DNA from: Thalassovita sp. | GTDB taxonomy: Bacteria; Pseudomonadota; Alphaproteobacteria; Rhodobacterales; Rhodobacteraceae | Assembly (NCBI RefSeq): GCF_963691685.1 | Contig: NZ_OY829290.1 | Span: 992,001 to 1,056,000 of the forward strand | Length of the DNA stretch: 64,000 bases | Direction: 5' to 3' | Shown here: positions 51,454-60,115 of the stretch, in pieces | How positions within the stretch are numbered: the stretch's first letter is position 1 | Layout: each line of letters starts with the position of its first letter | Translations under genes and position numbers: made by a program | Notes under the pieces: generated by a model | Database searches by the model: none | The model's input: the letters and a program-made list of their open reading frames with translations, nothing else | Told to the model about the DNA's origin: nothing

Positions 51454-52188
51454 ATGGCGATTCCGCGGCTATTGGTTGTGGATGATGACGCTGAAACGCG
51501 CAGCATGATGACGCAGTTCATGCGGCAGAATGGCTTTATCGCACTGCCCGCGCAAAGTGAGGCTGAGATCCAGGCGCAGTTGGAAAACGGACGCGTGGAC
51601 CTGATCCTGCTGGATGTGATGCTGGGCGATGAAAACGGGGTCGAGATCTGCGCCCGGCTGCGCAGCGATCAGGATGTGCCGATCGTCCTCGTCTCAGCGC
51701 TTTCAGCCGACCATCAGCGGATGGCGGGCTATGAAGTGGGGGCTGATGACTATATCGCCAAGCCGTTTAATCCGCAGTTGCTGCTGGCGCGGGTGCGGGC
51801 AGTGTTGCAACGCGCACAGCGCTCCGCCTCGCTGACCTATCGGCGCAAGGTCGGGACCTTCCGCTTTGGCGGCTGGGTCTATGACGCCAAACATGATGAG
51901 GTGCGCTCGCCCGAAGGGTTTCAGGTGGCGCTATCGCGGCGGGAAACCAGCCTGTTGAAGGTGCTTCTGGCCAATCCCCACATCCCCCTGACCCGTGAAG
52001 AGATTGCAGCTGCGCTGGATGTGACAGGGGACAGTGGCACGCCGGATACCGCAGGCCGCGCGATTGACGTGCTGGTGGGGCGCTTCCGCTCCAAGATTGA
52101 AAAGAACCCCAAAGACCCGCAGATGCTGCGGACGGAACGCGGTGTGGGCTATGTCTTTGCCGTCGACGTCCGGGTTGAGGCGGGCTGA
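51454..52188 (+). CDS. OmpR family response regulator (GltR-like)
   Basis: A 244-residue two-component regulator. The receiver domain (residues 1-120) has the acidic pocket VVDDDAE, phospho-acceptor Asp in LILLDVMLGDENG and the Lys in YIAKPFNPQ. The C-terminal winged helix (about 145-238) contains LSRRETSLLKVLLANPHIPL and ends RTERGVGYVFAVD. GGGAGG precedes the ATG; upstream in-frame sequence crosses the operator array and is rejected. Overlaps the kinase gene by one base (TGATG). Divergent to the importer it most likely controls. Confidence 0.93.
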   Translation: MAIPRLLVVDDDAETRSMMTQFMRQNGFIALPAQSEAEIQAQLENGRVDLILLDVMLGDENGVEICARLRSDQDVPIVLVSALSADHQRMAGYEVGADDYIAKPFNPQLLLARVRAVLQRAQRSASLTYRRKVGTFRFGGWVYDAKHDEVRSPEGFQVALSRRETSLLKVLLANPHIPLTREEIAAALDVTGDSGTPDTAGRAIDVLVGRFRSKIEKNPKDPQMLRTERGVGYVFAVDVRVEAG

Positions 52189-53636
52189 TGCGGTTTTCCT
52201 TCCGCCTGCGCTCCCTCGGCATTCTTTGGACCCTTTCCGCTTTTGTTGCCGGGGCGGTGGCCGCGTGGCTTTGGGTCAGTTCCAATGCCGATTGGCGGGC
52301 GCATCAGCTGCGCGCCTATGCCGGTGGCGTGGCGCTTTACGATGCGTTGCGCGGGGACAGTCAGCCGCCCGCCGGCGTCAGGCTTAAACCCCTTTCGCCG
52401 GCGGAAACACTGCTGGCGAATGAGGGCGCTTTTGCCCGGCTGCAGAAACCCGGCAAACCCGCCTATATCACCAATGTGTCGATCTATGCCGATCAGGGCG
52501 AATTCTTCACCGGGTCGCGCCTGAACATTGCGGTGATCTCGTCCACGCTGCGCTATCAGGTGTCAGCCCTGCCGCAGGGGGAAAACCGATCGGCCCCTGA
52601 AAAACTGGGGGCGGTGACGCAGCTTTTGGCAACCTATTGCAGTGATCCCATTTTGCTGGCCCGGCTTGGCAATGGCGCATGGTTGCGGGTCGATGGGCTG
52701 GCGCTTTGGGGCTGTGAGGCGGCGCCAAATGACTGGCGTTTGGCGGCTGTGGCCCTTGCGGTTCTGGCGCTTGCGGTGCTGCTCAGCCAGGTGGCGGAAA
52801 CTGCGGCAACCTTTGATCGCTTTGCCCAGGCGCTGCGGGCGCACCGCCGTTTTGGCGGGCCGGAAAGCTACCGCGCCGAAGGCCCGGCCGAACTGCGTGA
52901 GATTGTGGAGGCGGTAAACGCCTATCTGGAAAGCGAACGCGCACAGCTGAGCAAACGGGCGGTGGTGCTGTCTGGCGTCAGCCATGATCTTGGCACACCG
53001 GCAACACGCCTGCGGTTGCGGTCTGCGCTGATCCCCGATCCCGAACTGCGTGAGAAGCTGGAAGGCGATATCGACCAGATGACCGGCATGATCGAAAGCG
53101 TGTTGACCTACACCCGCAGCGAGCTGAACACCGAGGAGCCGCGCCAGATCTCATTGACTGCGCTGATTGAGGCGCTGGTTGAGGATTATCAGGATCTTGG
53201 CGATCCGGTAAGCTTCAGCCGCCGCGCGCCTGAGATGATCGAAGGTGGGCGGTCGGTGTTCATGTCCCGCACCGGGCAAACCCTGGCGCCGGAGGAACGC
53301 CGCGTGCTGGTCTCCGCGCGACCGATCTCATTGCAGCGGGCGCTGTCGAACCTGATCGATAACGCTTTGAAATACGGCCGCCGGGCAACCGTTGAACTGG
53401 AAGCAATGGCCGATCGCGCCGTGATCACTGTAGAGGATGAAGGGTCAGAGTTCTCCGTTGCGGATATTGAGGGCATGTTGGCCCCCTTCCAACGCGGGCC
53501 CAACGCACAATCTGTCGATGGTTTTGGCCTTGGTCTGACCATTGTGGCAACCGTGGCGGAACAGCACGGCGGGCACCTCAGTTTTGAGGAAGGGCGGACA
53601 GGTCTGCGGGCCCGGCTGGAAATCCAGCGCGGCTAG
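52188..53636 (+). CDS. sensor histidine kinase (EnvZ/GtrS-like)
   Basis: A 482-residue membrane kinase. Helix 1 is about residues 8-28, a periplasmic domain of about 155 residues follows, and helix 2 is about 184-204. HAMP-like sequence (SYRAEGPAELREIVEAVNAYL) precedes the phospho-acceptor His266 in SGVSHDLGTPATRLRLRSAL. The ATPase domain shows the N-box LIDNALKYGR and the GFGLGLTIVATVAEQHGG G-box. The usual HDLRTP reads HDLGTP here. Partner of the overlapping OmpR-type regulator. It probably senses a sugar-derived ligand in the periplasm, by analogy to GtrS. Confidence 0.92.
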   Translation: MRFSFRLRSLGILWTLSAFVAGAVAAWLWVSSNADWRAHQLRAYAGGVALYDALRGDSQPPAGVRLKPLSPAETLLANEGAFARLQKPGKPAYITNVSIYADQGEFFTGSRLNIAVISSTLRYQVSALPQGENRSAPEKLGAVTQLLATYCSDPILLARLGNGAWLRVDGLALWGCEAAPNDWRLAAVALAVLALAVLLSQVAETAATFDRFAQALRAHRRFGGPESYRAEGPAELREIVEAVNAYLESERAQLSKRAVVLSGVSHDLGTPATRLRLRSALIPDPELREKLEGDIDQMTGMIESVLTYTRSELNTEEPRQISLTALIEALVEDYQDLGDPVSFSRRAPEMIEGGRSVFMSRTGQTLAPEERRVLVSARPISLQRALSNLIDNALKYGRRATVELEAMADRAVITVEDEGSEFSVADIEGMLAPFQRGPNAQSVDGFGLGLTIVATVAEQHGGHLSFEEGRTGLRARLEIQRG

Positions 53637-53639
53637 ACC

Positions 53640-54911
53640 TCAGGTACGGGCGCTTTGCAGGTTTTCTGGGTAAAGCATCTGCCGCGGTGTCGCGAGCAGC
53701 AGGAAAATCGCAATGAGTTTCAACAGGCTGGGCACCACCGCATAGGCCAGCCCAAGTGCGTTCAGCGCCTCCGTGCCGTTCTGCGCGGCGGGGCTGTAGC
53801 CCGCGGCCTGCAATGCCGGCAGGGCGACCGCCGCCGCCAGTGCCAGCGCCACTTTGGCGGCAAAGGACCACAGGCCAAAGCCGATCCCCTCAGGCAAATC
53901 AAACCGCGCCAATGAGGCCGCAAAAAGCGCGGGCAGGATCACCATATCCGCCGCCAGTGCTGCACCGGAGGCAAGGCAGACGATGGTAAACCCCCAGGCC
54001 GATCCCGGTTCCAGAACCGCCGCCCAGCCAAAGCTGAAGATCGCCAGCGTCATCGCAGGAACCAGAACCTGCCGTGCACCCCAGCGCTTGGCCGCCTTGG
54101 CCCAAAACGGGGCTGCCAACCCTGCGCTGAGGAAGAACAACAACAGGAACGGTCCAGTGAGGTTTGGCAATTGCAGGCGGTCCTCAACAAAGAAGACGAA
54201 CAACGTTGATGACAGCGCCACCGGCAGCGCGTTGATCAATCCGATCAGTAGCAGCCACATCGGCGCTGGCGCCCAGAGTTGCCGCAGGTTCAGCTTGCGA
54301 CGCGTCACCGGATGGTCCGCCGGGCCAACCCAGAGCGCCCGGGTGCTCAGCGCTGCCAGCGCAATCAGCGCCACCAGCAGCAGCCCAAACTCGCGGTAGG
54401 GGGCATCCCGCCCAAGGGTGATCAGGATCTGTGGCGCACTGGCGGCAATTAGCACACCGCCCAACAGTCCGGCCTCACGCCAGCCGGCCAGCTTCAGATG
54501 GGCATCTGGCTGTGAACCGCCCGCCAGTGTCACGCCTTGCCCGTAAAACAGGATGTGCAACAGGCTGTAACTGGTGAAGACCACGATGAGCGCGGCCATC
54601 AGCCAGGGCAGGGGCGCAATGGGGGCGGGCAGCACAAACAACATCAGAAAACCAAGTGCCAGCCCGGCCAGCCCAATCTGGCTGAGGCGCAGGCGTTGCG
54701 GCGCGTAGCGATCCACCAGCCAGCCAAGTGCGGGGTCCTGGATCAGGTCGATCAGGCGGATGGTGATCAGAACGCCGCCCAATGTGGCCAGATCAATGCC
54801 CAACGCGCTGGCGGCAAAGCTGGGCAGGTGGATGTAGAGCGGTATGCCCGCGCTGGCCAGAACCGCGGCGAACAGGGCAACTTTGGGATAAAGACGGGTG
54901 GCGGGGGTCAT
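53640..54911 (-). CDS. MFS/GPH-type transporter
   Basis: A 423-residue polytopic carrier with about 12 hydrophobic segments. The N-terminal block LGGVLITIRLIDLIQDPALGWLVDRY is the GPH (glycoside-pentoside-hexuronide) or MFS-2 loop motif. Its ATG overlaps the stop of the chalcone-isomerase-like gene (ATGA). In related bacteria a similar carrier and chalcone-isomerase-like protein occur together with cyclopropane-fatty-acid-type genes of a ChrR-controlled stress cluster; those other genes are not seen here. Substrate unknown. Confidence 0.82.
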   Translation of the reverse strand: MTPATRLYPKVALFAAVLASAGIPLYIHLPSFAASALGIDLATLGGVLITIRLIDLIQDPALGWLVDRYAPQRLRLSQIGLAGLALGFLMLFVLPAPIAPLPWLMAALIVVFTSYSLLHILFYGQGVTLAGGSQPDAHLKLAGWREAGLLGGVLIAASAPQILITLGRDAPYREFGLLLVALIALAALSTRALWVGPADHPVTRRKLNLRQLWAPAPMWLLLIGLINALPVALSSTLFVFFVEDRLQLPNLTGPFLLLFFLSAGLAAPFWAKAAKRWGARQVLVPAMTLAIFSFGWAAVLEPGSAWGFTIVCLASGAALAADMVILPALFAASLARFDLPEGIGFGLWSFAAKVALALAAAVALPALQAAGYSPAAQNGTEALNALGLAYAVVPSLLKLIAIFLLLATPRQMLYPENLQSART

Positions 54912-55516
54912 TGACCACGCAATTGGCTGGACAGTTTGGGGTCACGAGATTGATCCGACATCCAGATCGACAGCAGGCGTTTGCGGATGTCGGGATGGCG
55001 CAGCTCGCAGGTCTTGCGGCCATTGAACAGGAAATCGACCCGATCCTTTTGCGCCCCAAAGGCCACAAACCGGTCACCGGGCGACACCGTGCGATAACAA
55101 TCCTGAAGCTTGCTTAGAATGTCGGGATGATCCGCCTGATCGCCTTCCAGCCGTTCCAATTCCTTGCCGGAGGCATAGACCAGCCGGTCCCGTTTGAAAC
55201 TGCGGTCGTAGGCCAGTTCCAGTGCAAAGGGCTGTGACCATGAAAACGGTGCGGCATTGGCGGTGAACAGCCGCGCCGAATAGATCGGGATCCCTAACCA
55301 GCGGACCTTGGCACTGCCGCGTTGCGCTGCCGTTCGCAGGGAGCTTGCTATCTCTGCAGGGACCGCCAGATGGGGCGAATCTGTTTGAGCGGTCGTGGCA
55401 GAACTGGATCCGGCCAGCACAACGCAGACAGTCATGACAAGAGCGAACACGTAGCCGACAGCGCCGCCGGAGGCGATGAGGGGAGGCCTGTTGAAGCGGC
55501 GATAAATCATCAGCAT
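54908..55516 (-). CDS. chalcone-isomerase-like domain protein, exported
   Basis: About 202 residues. An N-terminal hydrophobic segment (VGYVFALVMTVCVVLAGSSS, after about 20 basic/polar residues) is a signal or anchor. The rest matches the chalcone_isomerase-like family: GSAKVRWLGIPIYSARLFT, FALELAYDRSFKRDRLVYAS, VSPGDRFVAFGAQKDRVDFL and KRLLSIWMSDQ. No chalcone chemistry is expected in bacteria; members are probably lipid- or ligand-binding. Two start ATGs (55516 or 55510) follow an AAGGA site. Upstream of and coupled to the MFS gene. Confidence 0.78.
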   Translation of the reverse strand: MLMIYRRFNRPPLIASGGAVGYVFALVMTVCVVLAGSSSATTAQTDSPHLAVPAEIASSLRTAAQRGSAKVRWLGIPIYSARLFTANAAPFSWSQPFALELAYDRSFKRDRLVYASGKELERLEGDQADHPDILSKLQDCYRTVSPGDRFVAFGAQKDRVDFLFNGRKTCELRHPDIRKRLLSIWMSDQSRDPKLSSQLRGQ

Positions 55517-55658
55517 GGTCCTTCTTGTCACAGCGCTTACGATCTGGCCGGGTGAATGGATCACTCTTTACCCGGAATATTGGCCGGCACGGCGCGCGCC
55601 CTTGGGGCCTGAAATCCGCCAAGCGCTTGCAATTCGTCGAAAGATCGCCAATCAGAAA

Positions 55659-57407
55659 ATGATGAAATCTCTGCGTCTCATCCTCTTTGCGCTTCTGGCG
55701 CTGGTGCTGGCTTTTGGCTGCTATAGCGCCGCCATGTCCTATTTCCGCGCCGAAGAGCAGCAGCGCGCCGAAGGCCGGCTGTCGCTTTACCATTCGACCG
55801 TGACTGCTGAGATTGAGCAGTTTTCCCACCTGACCTATGTGTTGGCGCGCGATGCCTTTGTGATCGATGCCGCCAGCGCCGCCGCCACCGGGACTTTGGC
55901 TGGTGCGTTGAATGAGGCGCTGAACAACCGGCTGAAGTCCTTCGCGGCCGAAGCCGGGCTGGATGCGATCTATCTGATGCGGCCAGACGGCACCACCATC
56001 GCCACCTCAAACGCGGATCTGCCTGAAAGCTTTATCGGCAAGAACTATGCGTTTCGCCCCTATTTCCAGACTGCACGGGATGGCCAGCAGGGTCGGTTCT
56101 ACGGGATTGGCTCCACCACCGGTCTGCCGGGGTACTTCATTGGCGATCCGGTGCGCAATGCCACTGGGGCCTTGGTGGGTGTGGTGGCACTGAAGCTCGA
56201 TATCTCCATGCTGGAGGCCCGTTGGCGCAGCGCGGGGGAGCAGGTGATGCTGGTCAATCAGGACGGCGTTGTGCTGCTGGCCTCTGACCCGGATTGGCGC
56301 TACCGCGTGCTGCAACCCTTGCAACAGGCACAGCGCGCGCAGATCGAAACCGCCCGGCAGTTTGCCACTGAACCCCTACCGCCCTTGGACTGGGAACCGC
56401 TGGCAGGGGGGCGGGCCCGGATCGGTGTGGATGAGCGTTTGCACCTCACCGCCTCAGACCTGCCGCAGGGCTGGGTGCTGCATTATTTTGCCAGCGAAGA
56501 ACGGGCCCAGTTCCGCGCTGCGCTTTTGACCGGTGGCCTGTTGTTGATCGCAACCCTGTGGCTGGTGGTCAGCCAGCAACGCCGGGCCCGGCGTATCGGC
56601 GCAGCGCTGCAGCAATCCAAAGACGAAGGCGTGCAGCTGCGTGAGGCCAACGATCGTCTGGCGGTGGAAATTGACGAACGCCGCGCGGCAGAACGGCGGC
56701 TGAAACGCACCCAGGACGAATTAGAACGTGCTTCGCGTCTGGCAGCTCTGGGTCAGTTGGCGGCCTCGGTCACCCATGAGTTGGGCCAGCCCATCGCCGC
56801 CATGCGCAACCATCTGGCGGCGGCCGAAATCTCGGGCAGTGGCGGGCGGGCTACGCCGCGTATCGCGGCACTGGTCGACCGGATGGAGGGGATCACCCGG
56901 CAACTCAAATTCTTTGCCCGCACCGAAGGCGAAAGCTTTGCCGAGGTTGATCTGGCCAGCGCGATGGCCGCAGCAATTGAACTGGTGCGACCCAATTTGG
57001 ATCAGGCGGAGGTCACGCTGGACTGGCAGCGCCCAAGCGCCCCCATCACCGTGCGGGCCAATCAACTGCGGCTGGAACAGGTGATGACCAATATCCTGCG
57101 CAATGCTGTGGACGCCGTTGAAGGCGACAGTGAGCGGCGCATTGAAGTGCATCTGGGCCAATCTGAACACCATGGCTGGTTTGAGGTCCGCGACAGCGGC
57201 CATGGACTGGGCGCCGCGACGCTAAAGGACTTGCAGGAACCCTTTGTGACCACCCGCGAAAGTGGCCGTGGCATGGGGCTGGGGTTGGCGATCTCGGCCA
57301 ATATCATCAAAGAACACGCCGGCACGCTGGCAGCGCAGAACCTTGCATCGGGCGGCGCGGCGTTTCGGGTGGAAATTCCCCTGACCGAGGAGGGACAGGA
57401 TGACTGA
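55659..57407 (+). CDS. dctB: DctB-like sensor histidine kinase
   Basis: A 582-residue kinase for C4-dicarboxylate-type sensing. Helix 1 is at about residues 6-26. A periplasmic double-Cache/PAS sensor follows, with the ligand-loop blocks FIGKNYAFRPYFQTA and RFYGIGSTTGLPGYFIGDP. Helix 2 is at about 288-308. A coiled coil leads to phospho-acceptor His373 in SVTHELGQPIAAMRNHL. The ATPase domain has NILRNAVDAV and GRGMGLGLAISANI. Adjacent ATGs are the starts; upstream in-frame codons are rejected. Overlaps the dctD-like gene by eight bases. A TRAP transporter lies 3 kb downstream. Confidence 0.9.
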   Translation: MMKSLRLILFALLALVLAFGCYSAAMSYFRAEEQQRAEGRLSLYHSTVTAEIEQFSHLTYVLARDAFVIDAASAAATGTLAGALNEALNNRLKSFAAEAGLDAIYLMRPDGTTIATSNADLPESFIGKNYAFRPYFQTARDGQQGRFYGIGSTTGLPGYFIGDPVRNATGALVGVVALKLDISMLEARWRSAGEQVMLVNQDGVVLLASDPDWRYRVLQPLQQAQRAQIETARQFATEPLPPLDWEPLAGGRARIGVDERLHLTASDLPQGWVLHYFASEERAQFRAALLTGGLLLIATLWLVVSQQRRARRIGAALQQSKDEGVQLREANDRLAVEIDERRAAERRLKRTQDELERASRLAALGQLAASVTHELGQPIAAMRNHLAAAEISGSGGRATPRIAALVDRMEGITRQLKFFARTEGESFAEVDLASAMAAAIELVRPNLDQAEVTLDWQRPSAPITVRANQLRLEQVMTNILRNAVDAVEGDSERRIEVHLGQSEHHGWFEVRDSGHGLGAATLKDLQEPFVTTRESGRGMGLGLAISANIIKEHAGTLAAQNLASGGAAFRVEIPLTEEGQDD

Positions 57408-58740
57408 AACACAAACCGTGTCAGTTCTGGTGGTGGATGACGACCGCGAAATGCGCCTGTCGCTGGTTGACCTGCTGGAAGCGGCCGACTGGCGGGTTGA
57501 GGCCCTGCCACGGGCCGAAAAGGTTGCTGAACACCTCAGCCATTTTCAGCCCGATGTGATCCTGTCAGATGTGCGGATGCCCGGCATGTCCGGCCTTGAG
57601 CTGTTGGCCTCGCTGGATGCCGATACCGCACCACCGCTTGTGTTGATTTCAGCCCACGGGGATATCCCGATGGCGGTCAGCGCGATGCAGGCGGGGGCCT
57701 ATAGTTTCGTCGAAAAGCCCTATGAACCCCGCCGCCTGCTGACCATCCTGCGTCACGCGGCCGAACAGCATCAGATGCGCCGTACCACCGAACGGCTGCG
57801 CGCCCGGCTGGCGCGCCTGTCGGGGCTTGACCGGGTGCTGCTGGGTGCAACGCCTGAACTGGCCAATCTGCGCGAAGACATCCTGGATGTCGCCGAAAGC
57901 CCTGCCGCGGTGTTGATCCAGGGCGAAACCGGCACTGGCAAAGAATTGGTGGCGCGGGCGCTACATGATCTGGGGCCACAGGCGGACGGGCCGTTTCTGG
58001 CCCTGAACTGCGCCGCGCTCAATCCCGCCACCTTTGAAAGTGAGATGTTTGGCGAGGCCGGCCACCACGAAGGCAAGCTGCTGCTGGCAGATGGCGGCAC
58101 GCTGTTTCTTGATGAAATCCTGTCCTGCCCACCTGAGGTGCAGGCCAAGCTGCTGCGGGTGATTGAGGACAAACAGGTGACGCCGCTTGGCGCCAGTCGC
58201 CCGGTGCCGCTGCGGTTCCGGGTTGTCTCGGCCACCAATGAAGACATGGCCGAAGCCATCGCCGAAAAACGCTTCCGTCAGGATTTGTCCTTCCGGATCA
58301 ATACGGTTGAGCTGACCCTGCCAACACTGCGCGCCCGGCGCGGCGATCTGGTGCTGCTGTTTACCCATTTTCTGGAACATTACGCCCAGACCTATGAGGT
58401 GGAGCCACCGAACCTCACCCAGGAAGACCTGACAGCGCTGATGGCGCATGATTGGCCCGGCAATGTGCGCGAATTGCGCAATGTCGCCGAACGCCGGGTT
58501 CTGGCCGCACGGCGCGGCGGTGGCTCGGTCACCCGTGCGCTGCGGGTGGATCTCAGCGTGGATGAGGTGCCCGATACCCTGCGCGAAGCCGTCGCCGCCT
58601 ATGAGCGCGAGTTGATCGGCAAGGCCATCACCGCCCATCAGGGCCGGATGGAGGCCGTGGCCGAAGCCCTGGGCATCGGCCGCCGCACCCTCAATGAGAA
58701 GATCGTCAAACTGGGCCTTGATAAGGACGCGCTGCTGTAA
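57400..58740 (+). CDS. dctD: DctD-like AAA+ response regulator lacking the GAFTGA loop
   Basis: A 446-residue NtrC/DctD-class regulator. The receiver domain has the Asp pocket VVDDDRE, acceptor DVILSDVRMPG and Lys in FVEKPYEPRR. The AAA+ domain has Walker A GETGTGKELVARAL, Walker B GGTLFLDEI and the sensor region PVPLRFRVVSATN. A Fis-type HTH closes the protein (AVAEALGIGRRTLNEKI). Between SEMFGE and ADGGTLF only AGHHEGKLLL remains, so the GAFTGA sigma-54 contact loop (about ten residues) is absent. Such regulators (NtrC of Rhodobacter capsulatus) work without sigma-54. Paired with the DctB-like kinase. Confidence 0.92.
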   Translation: MTETQTVSVLVVDDDREMRLSLVDLLEAADWRVEALPRAEKVAEHLSHFQPDVILSDVRMPGMSGLELLASLDADTAPPLVLISAHGDIPMAVSAMQAGAYSFVEKPYEPRRLLTILRHAAEQHQMRRTTERLRARLARLSGLDRVLLGATPELANLREDILDVAESPAAVLIQGETGTGKELVARALHDLGPQADGPFLALNCAALNPATFESEMFGEAGHHEGKLLLADGGTLFLDEILSCPPEVQAKLLRVIEDKQVTPLGASRPVPLRFRVVSATNEDMAEAIAEKRFRQDLSFRINTVELTLPTLRARRGDLVLLFTHFLEHYAQTYEVEPPNLTQEDLTALMAHDWPGNVRELRNVAERRVLAARRGGGSVTRALRVDLSVDEVPDTLREAVAAYERELIGKAITAHQGRMEAVAEALGIGRRTLNEKIVKLGLDKDALL

Positions 58741-58818
58741 ATCCGGTGGCTGATTTTGCGCTTGGCAAATTCGCGATACCCGCTATGAGTGCTGTTGATT
58801 GATGCTTTTCTTATTTGG

Positions 58819-59226
58819 ATGATTTCCGTGACCTCATTTTTGCGCGCCGCGACCCTGGCCTGTTTCGCCACTTTCACCGCCACATCCGCCCTGGCCGAAG
58901 ATACGCTCTGTCAATTTTCCAAATGGCGCGGGGCGCCCGCCGACATCGCCATGACCTGGACCGGTACAGCCTTCATGCTGCGCTCCAAAGGCAACCAAGA
59001 CAAAATTGTCCTGCTTTTGAATGAAAAGACCTCGCCCTGGATCGATGTGGACCGCAGTTCCAACGGCCGGTTTGATACCTTCGTCTACCGCCGCACTGCT
59101 GGTCCGGCCCCTGGGTTCATTCGCAATGGACGGTTTAGTTTTCGGATTTACCCGGACGGCAGATGTAAAGGCTTCGTAGAGGTCAAAGGGTTCTCAATGT
59201 TGGAAGCCACCGGGACAGTGCGCTGA
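58819..59226 (+). CDS. hypothetical secreted protein
   Basis: About 135 residues with a signal peptide (FLRAATLACFATFTATSALA-E). The mature part contains CQFSKWRGAPADIAMTWTG, FVYRRTAGPAPGFIRNG and IYPDGRCKGFVEVKG, with two Cys that could pair. No family recognised. The start ATG (MISVTSF) is the best of several; GTG at 58828 and a longer frame from 58789 are alternatives. Codon use matches the host. It lies between the dctD-like gene and a short repeat of that gene's 3' end. Confidence 0.6.
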   Translation: MISVTSFLRAATLACFATFTATSALAEDTLCQFSKWRGAPADIAMTWTGTAFMLRSKGNQDKIVLLLNEKTSPWIDVDRSSNGRFDTFVYRRTAGPAPGFIRNGRFSFRIYPDGRCKGFVEVKGFSMLEATGTVR

Positions 59227-59395
59227 CATCTACTAGGGCTTTATGGATCATCTGATGCGCTTCATTGGGAACTCCGAAATCTGATCAAGGTTTCTCGTGT
59301 TTCAGCAAGGTCGTTACTGTCTTCACGGCCTGATGTGGACCATTTAGGAGCGTTAGGTATCGGCTATGGCGCGCCACACGAGAGGGAAAGGCACG

Positions 59396-59425
59396 CTAGG
59401 CCTCGATAAGGACGCGCAGTTCTAG
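59396..59425 (+). repeat. near-copy of the 3' end of the dctD-like gene
   Basis: CTAGGCCTCGATAAGGACGC followed by GCAGTTCTAG reads LGLDKDAQF-stop. The last codons of the dctD-like gene (58711-58740) read LGLDKDALL-stop, with only a few base differences. Homology ends abruptly upstream. It may be the scar of a second dctD-type gene, or a duplicated end left by an insertion of the intervening segment. Confidence 0.65.
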
Positions 59426-59447
59426 TAAGCTAGCAAAGGATAACTGT

Positions 59448-59975
59448 ATGAAGGAAAAGGACCGACGTGAAAAAGAAAAGCGCTTGGCTGGTTTGTGCGT
59501 CCAATTTGAGCGAAATTTGGTTTTCTTTCGGTTTACTTCCGACTTTTTACAACACCCTGCCCACTCAGAATTTATTAGAACGTGTGCAGGCAGTATGCTT
59601 GATGTTGCTGTGTTGGAATGGTGCAAAATGTTTGCCGATGGGAAAGGCAAACATCACTACACGCGCGTTTTAAAGTGCAAGGATTTTGAAGGTAGTTTGT
59701 TGGAAAGTTTGGGGCATTCTGCTGACGAATTCGAAGATTACAAAGTAAATCTGAAGCATGCGCGTGATAAAATGATCGCGCATCTCGATAATTATGATCT
59801 CGTCAATATTCCAGATCTACGATTGGCGGAGAGGGCTGTTGATTTTCTCTACGGTACGTTGCTTAAACAGATCCCTCCAGAGGCTATGCCTGATGAACTG
59901 CCCAAGTCGATGTCGGAGTACAGATTGCTATGTAAACGACAGGCACAGGACTTTTTCTCTGAGCTTGAGTGGTGA
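59448..59975 (+). CDS. hypothetical protein with HEPN-like motif, AT-rich
   Basis: A 175-residue, mostly helical, charged protein. KHARDKMIAHLDNYDL (about residues 103-118) fits the R-x4-6-H motif of HEPN ribonuclease-type domains, in the RDK-AH form seen in AbiU2-like proteins. FIRTCAGSMLDVAVLEWCKMF is a long hydrophobic helix earlier in the chain. The base composition is clearly more AT-rich than both flanks and codon use differs, pointing to recent transfer. No nucleotidyltransferase antitoxin partner is adjacent. A terminator follows the stop. Function is unproven; toxin or phage-defence protein is a guess from the motif. Confidence 0.6.
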   Translation: MKEKDRREKEKRLAGLCVQFERNLVFFRFTSDFLQHPAHSEFIRTCAGSMLDVAVLEWCKMFADGKGKHHYTRVLKCKDFEGSLLESLGHSADEFEDYKVNLKHARDKMIAHLDNYDLVNIPDLRLAERAVDFLYGTLLKQIPPEAMPDELPKSMSEYRLLCKRQAQDFFSELEW

Positions 59976-59992
59976 GGTAACCCCAGAAAAAT

Positions 59993-60023
59993 GGGCCTGC
60001 GGATTTCCGCAGGGCCAGTTTTT
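59993..60023 (+). terminator. terminator after the HEPN-like gene
   Basis: CCTGCGGA / TCCGCAGG perfect arms with a two-base loop, extended by two outer G-C pairs and followed by TTTTT. Confidence 0.85.
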
Positions 60024-60115
60024 AGACCCGCGCGGTTTCCTTCATAGCCAAGCGCGTGGCGATCCGCCAAACTCCCTGCCATCCAAATGATGTTGGATCT
60101 TGGGAGGATCTGAAG

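Noticed and set aside
58741..58818. Terminator after the dctD-like gene
   Set aside because: No stem with T-run found in this gap; transcription may continue into the secreted-protein gene.
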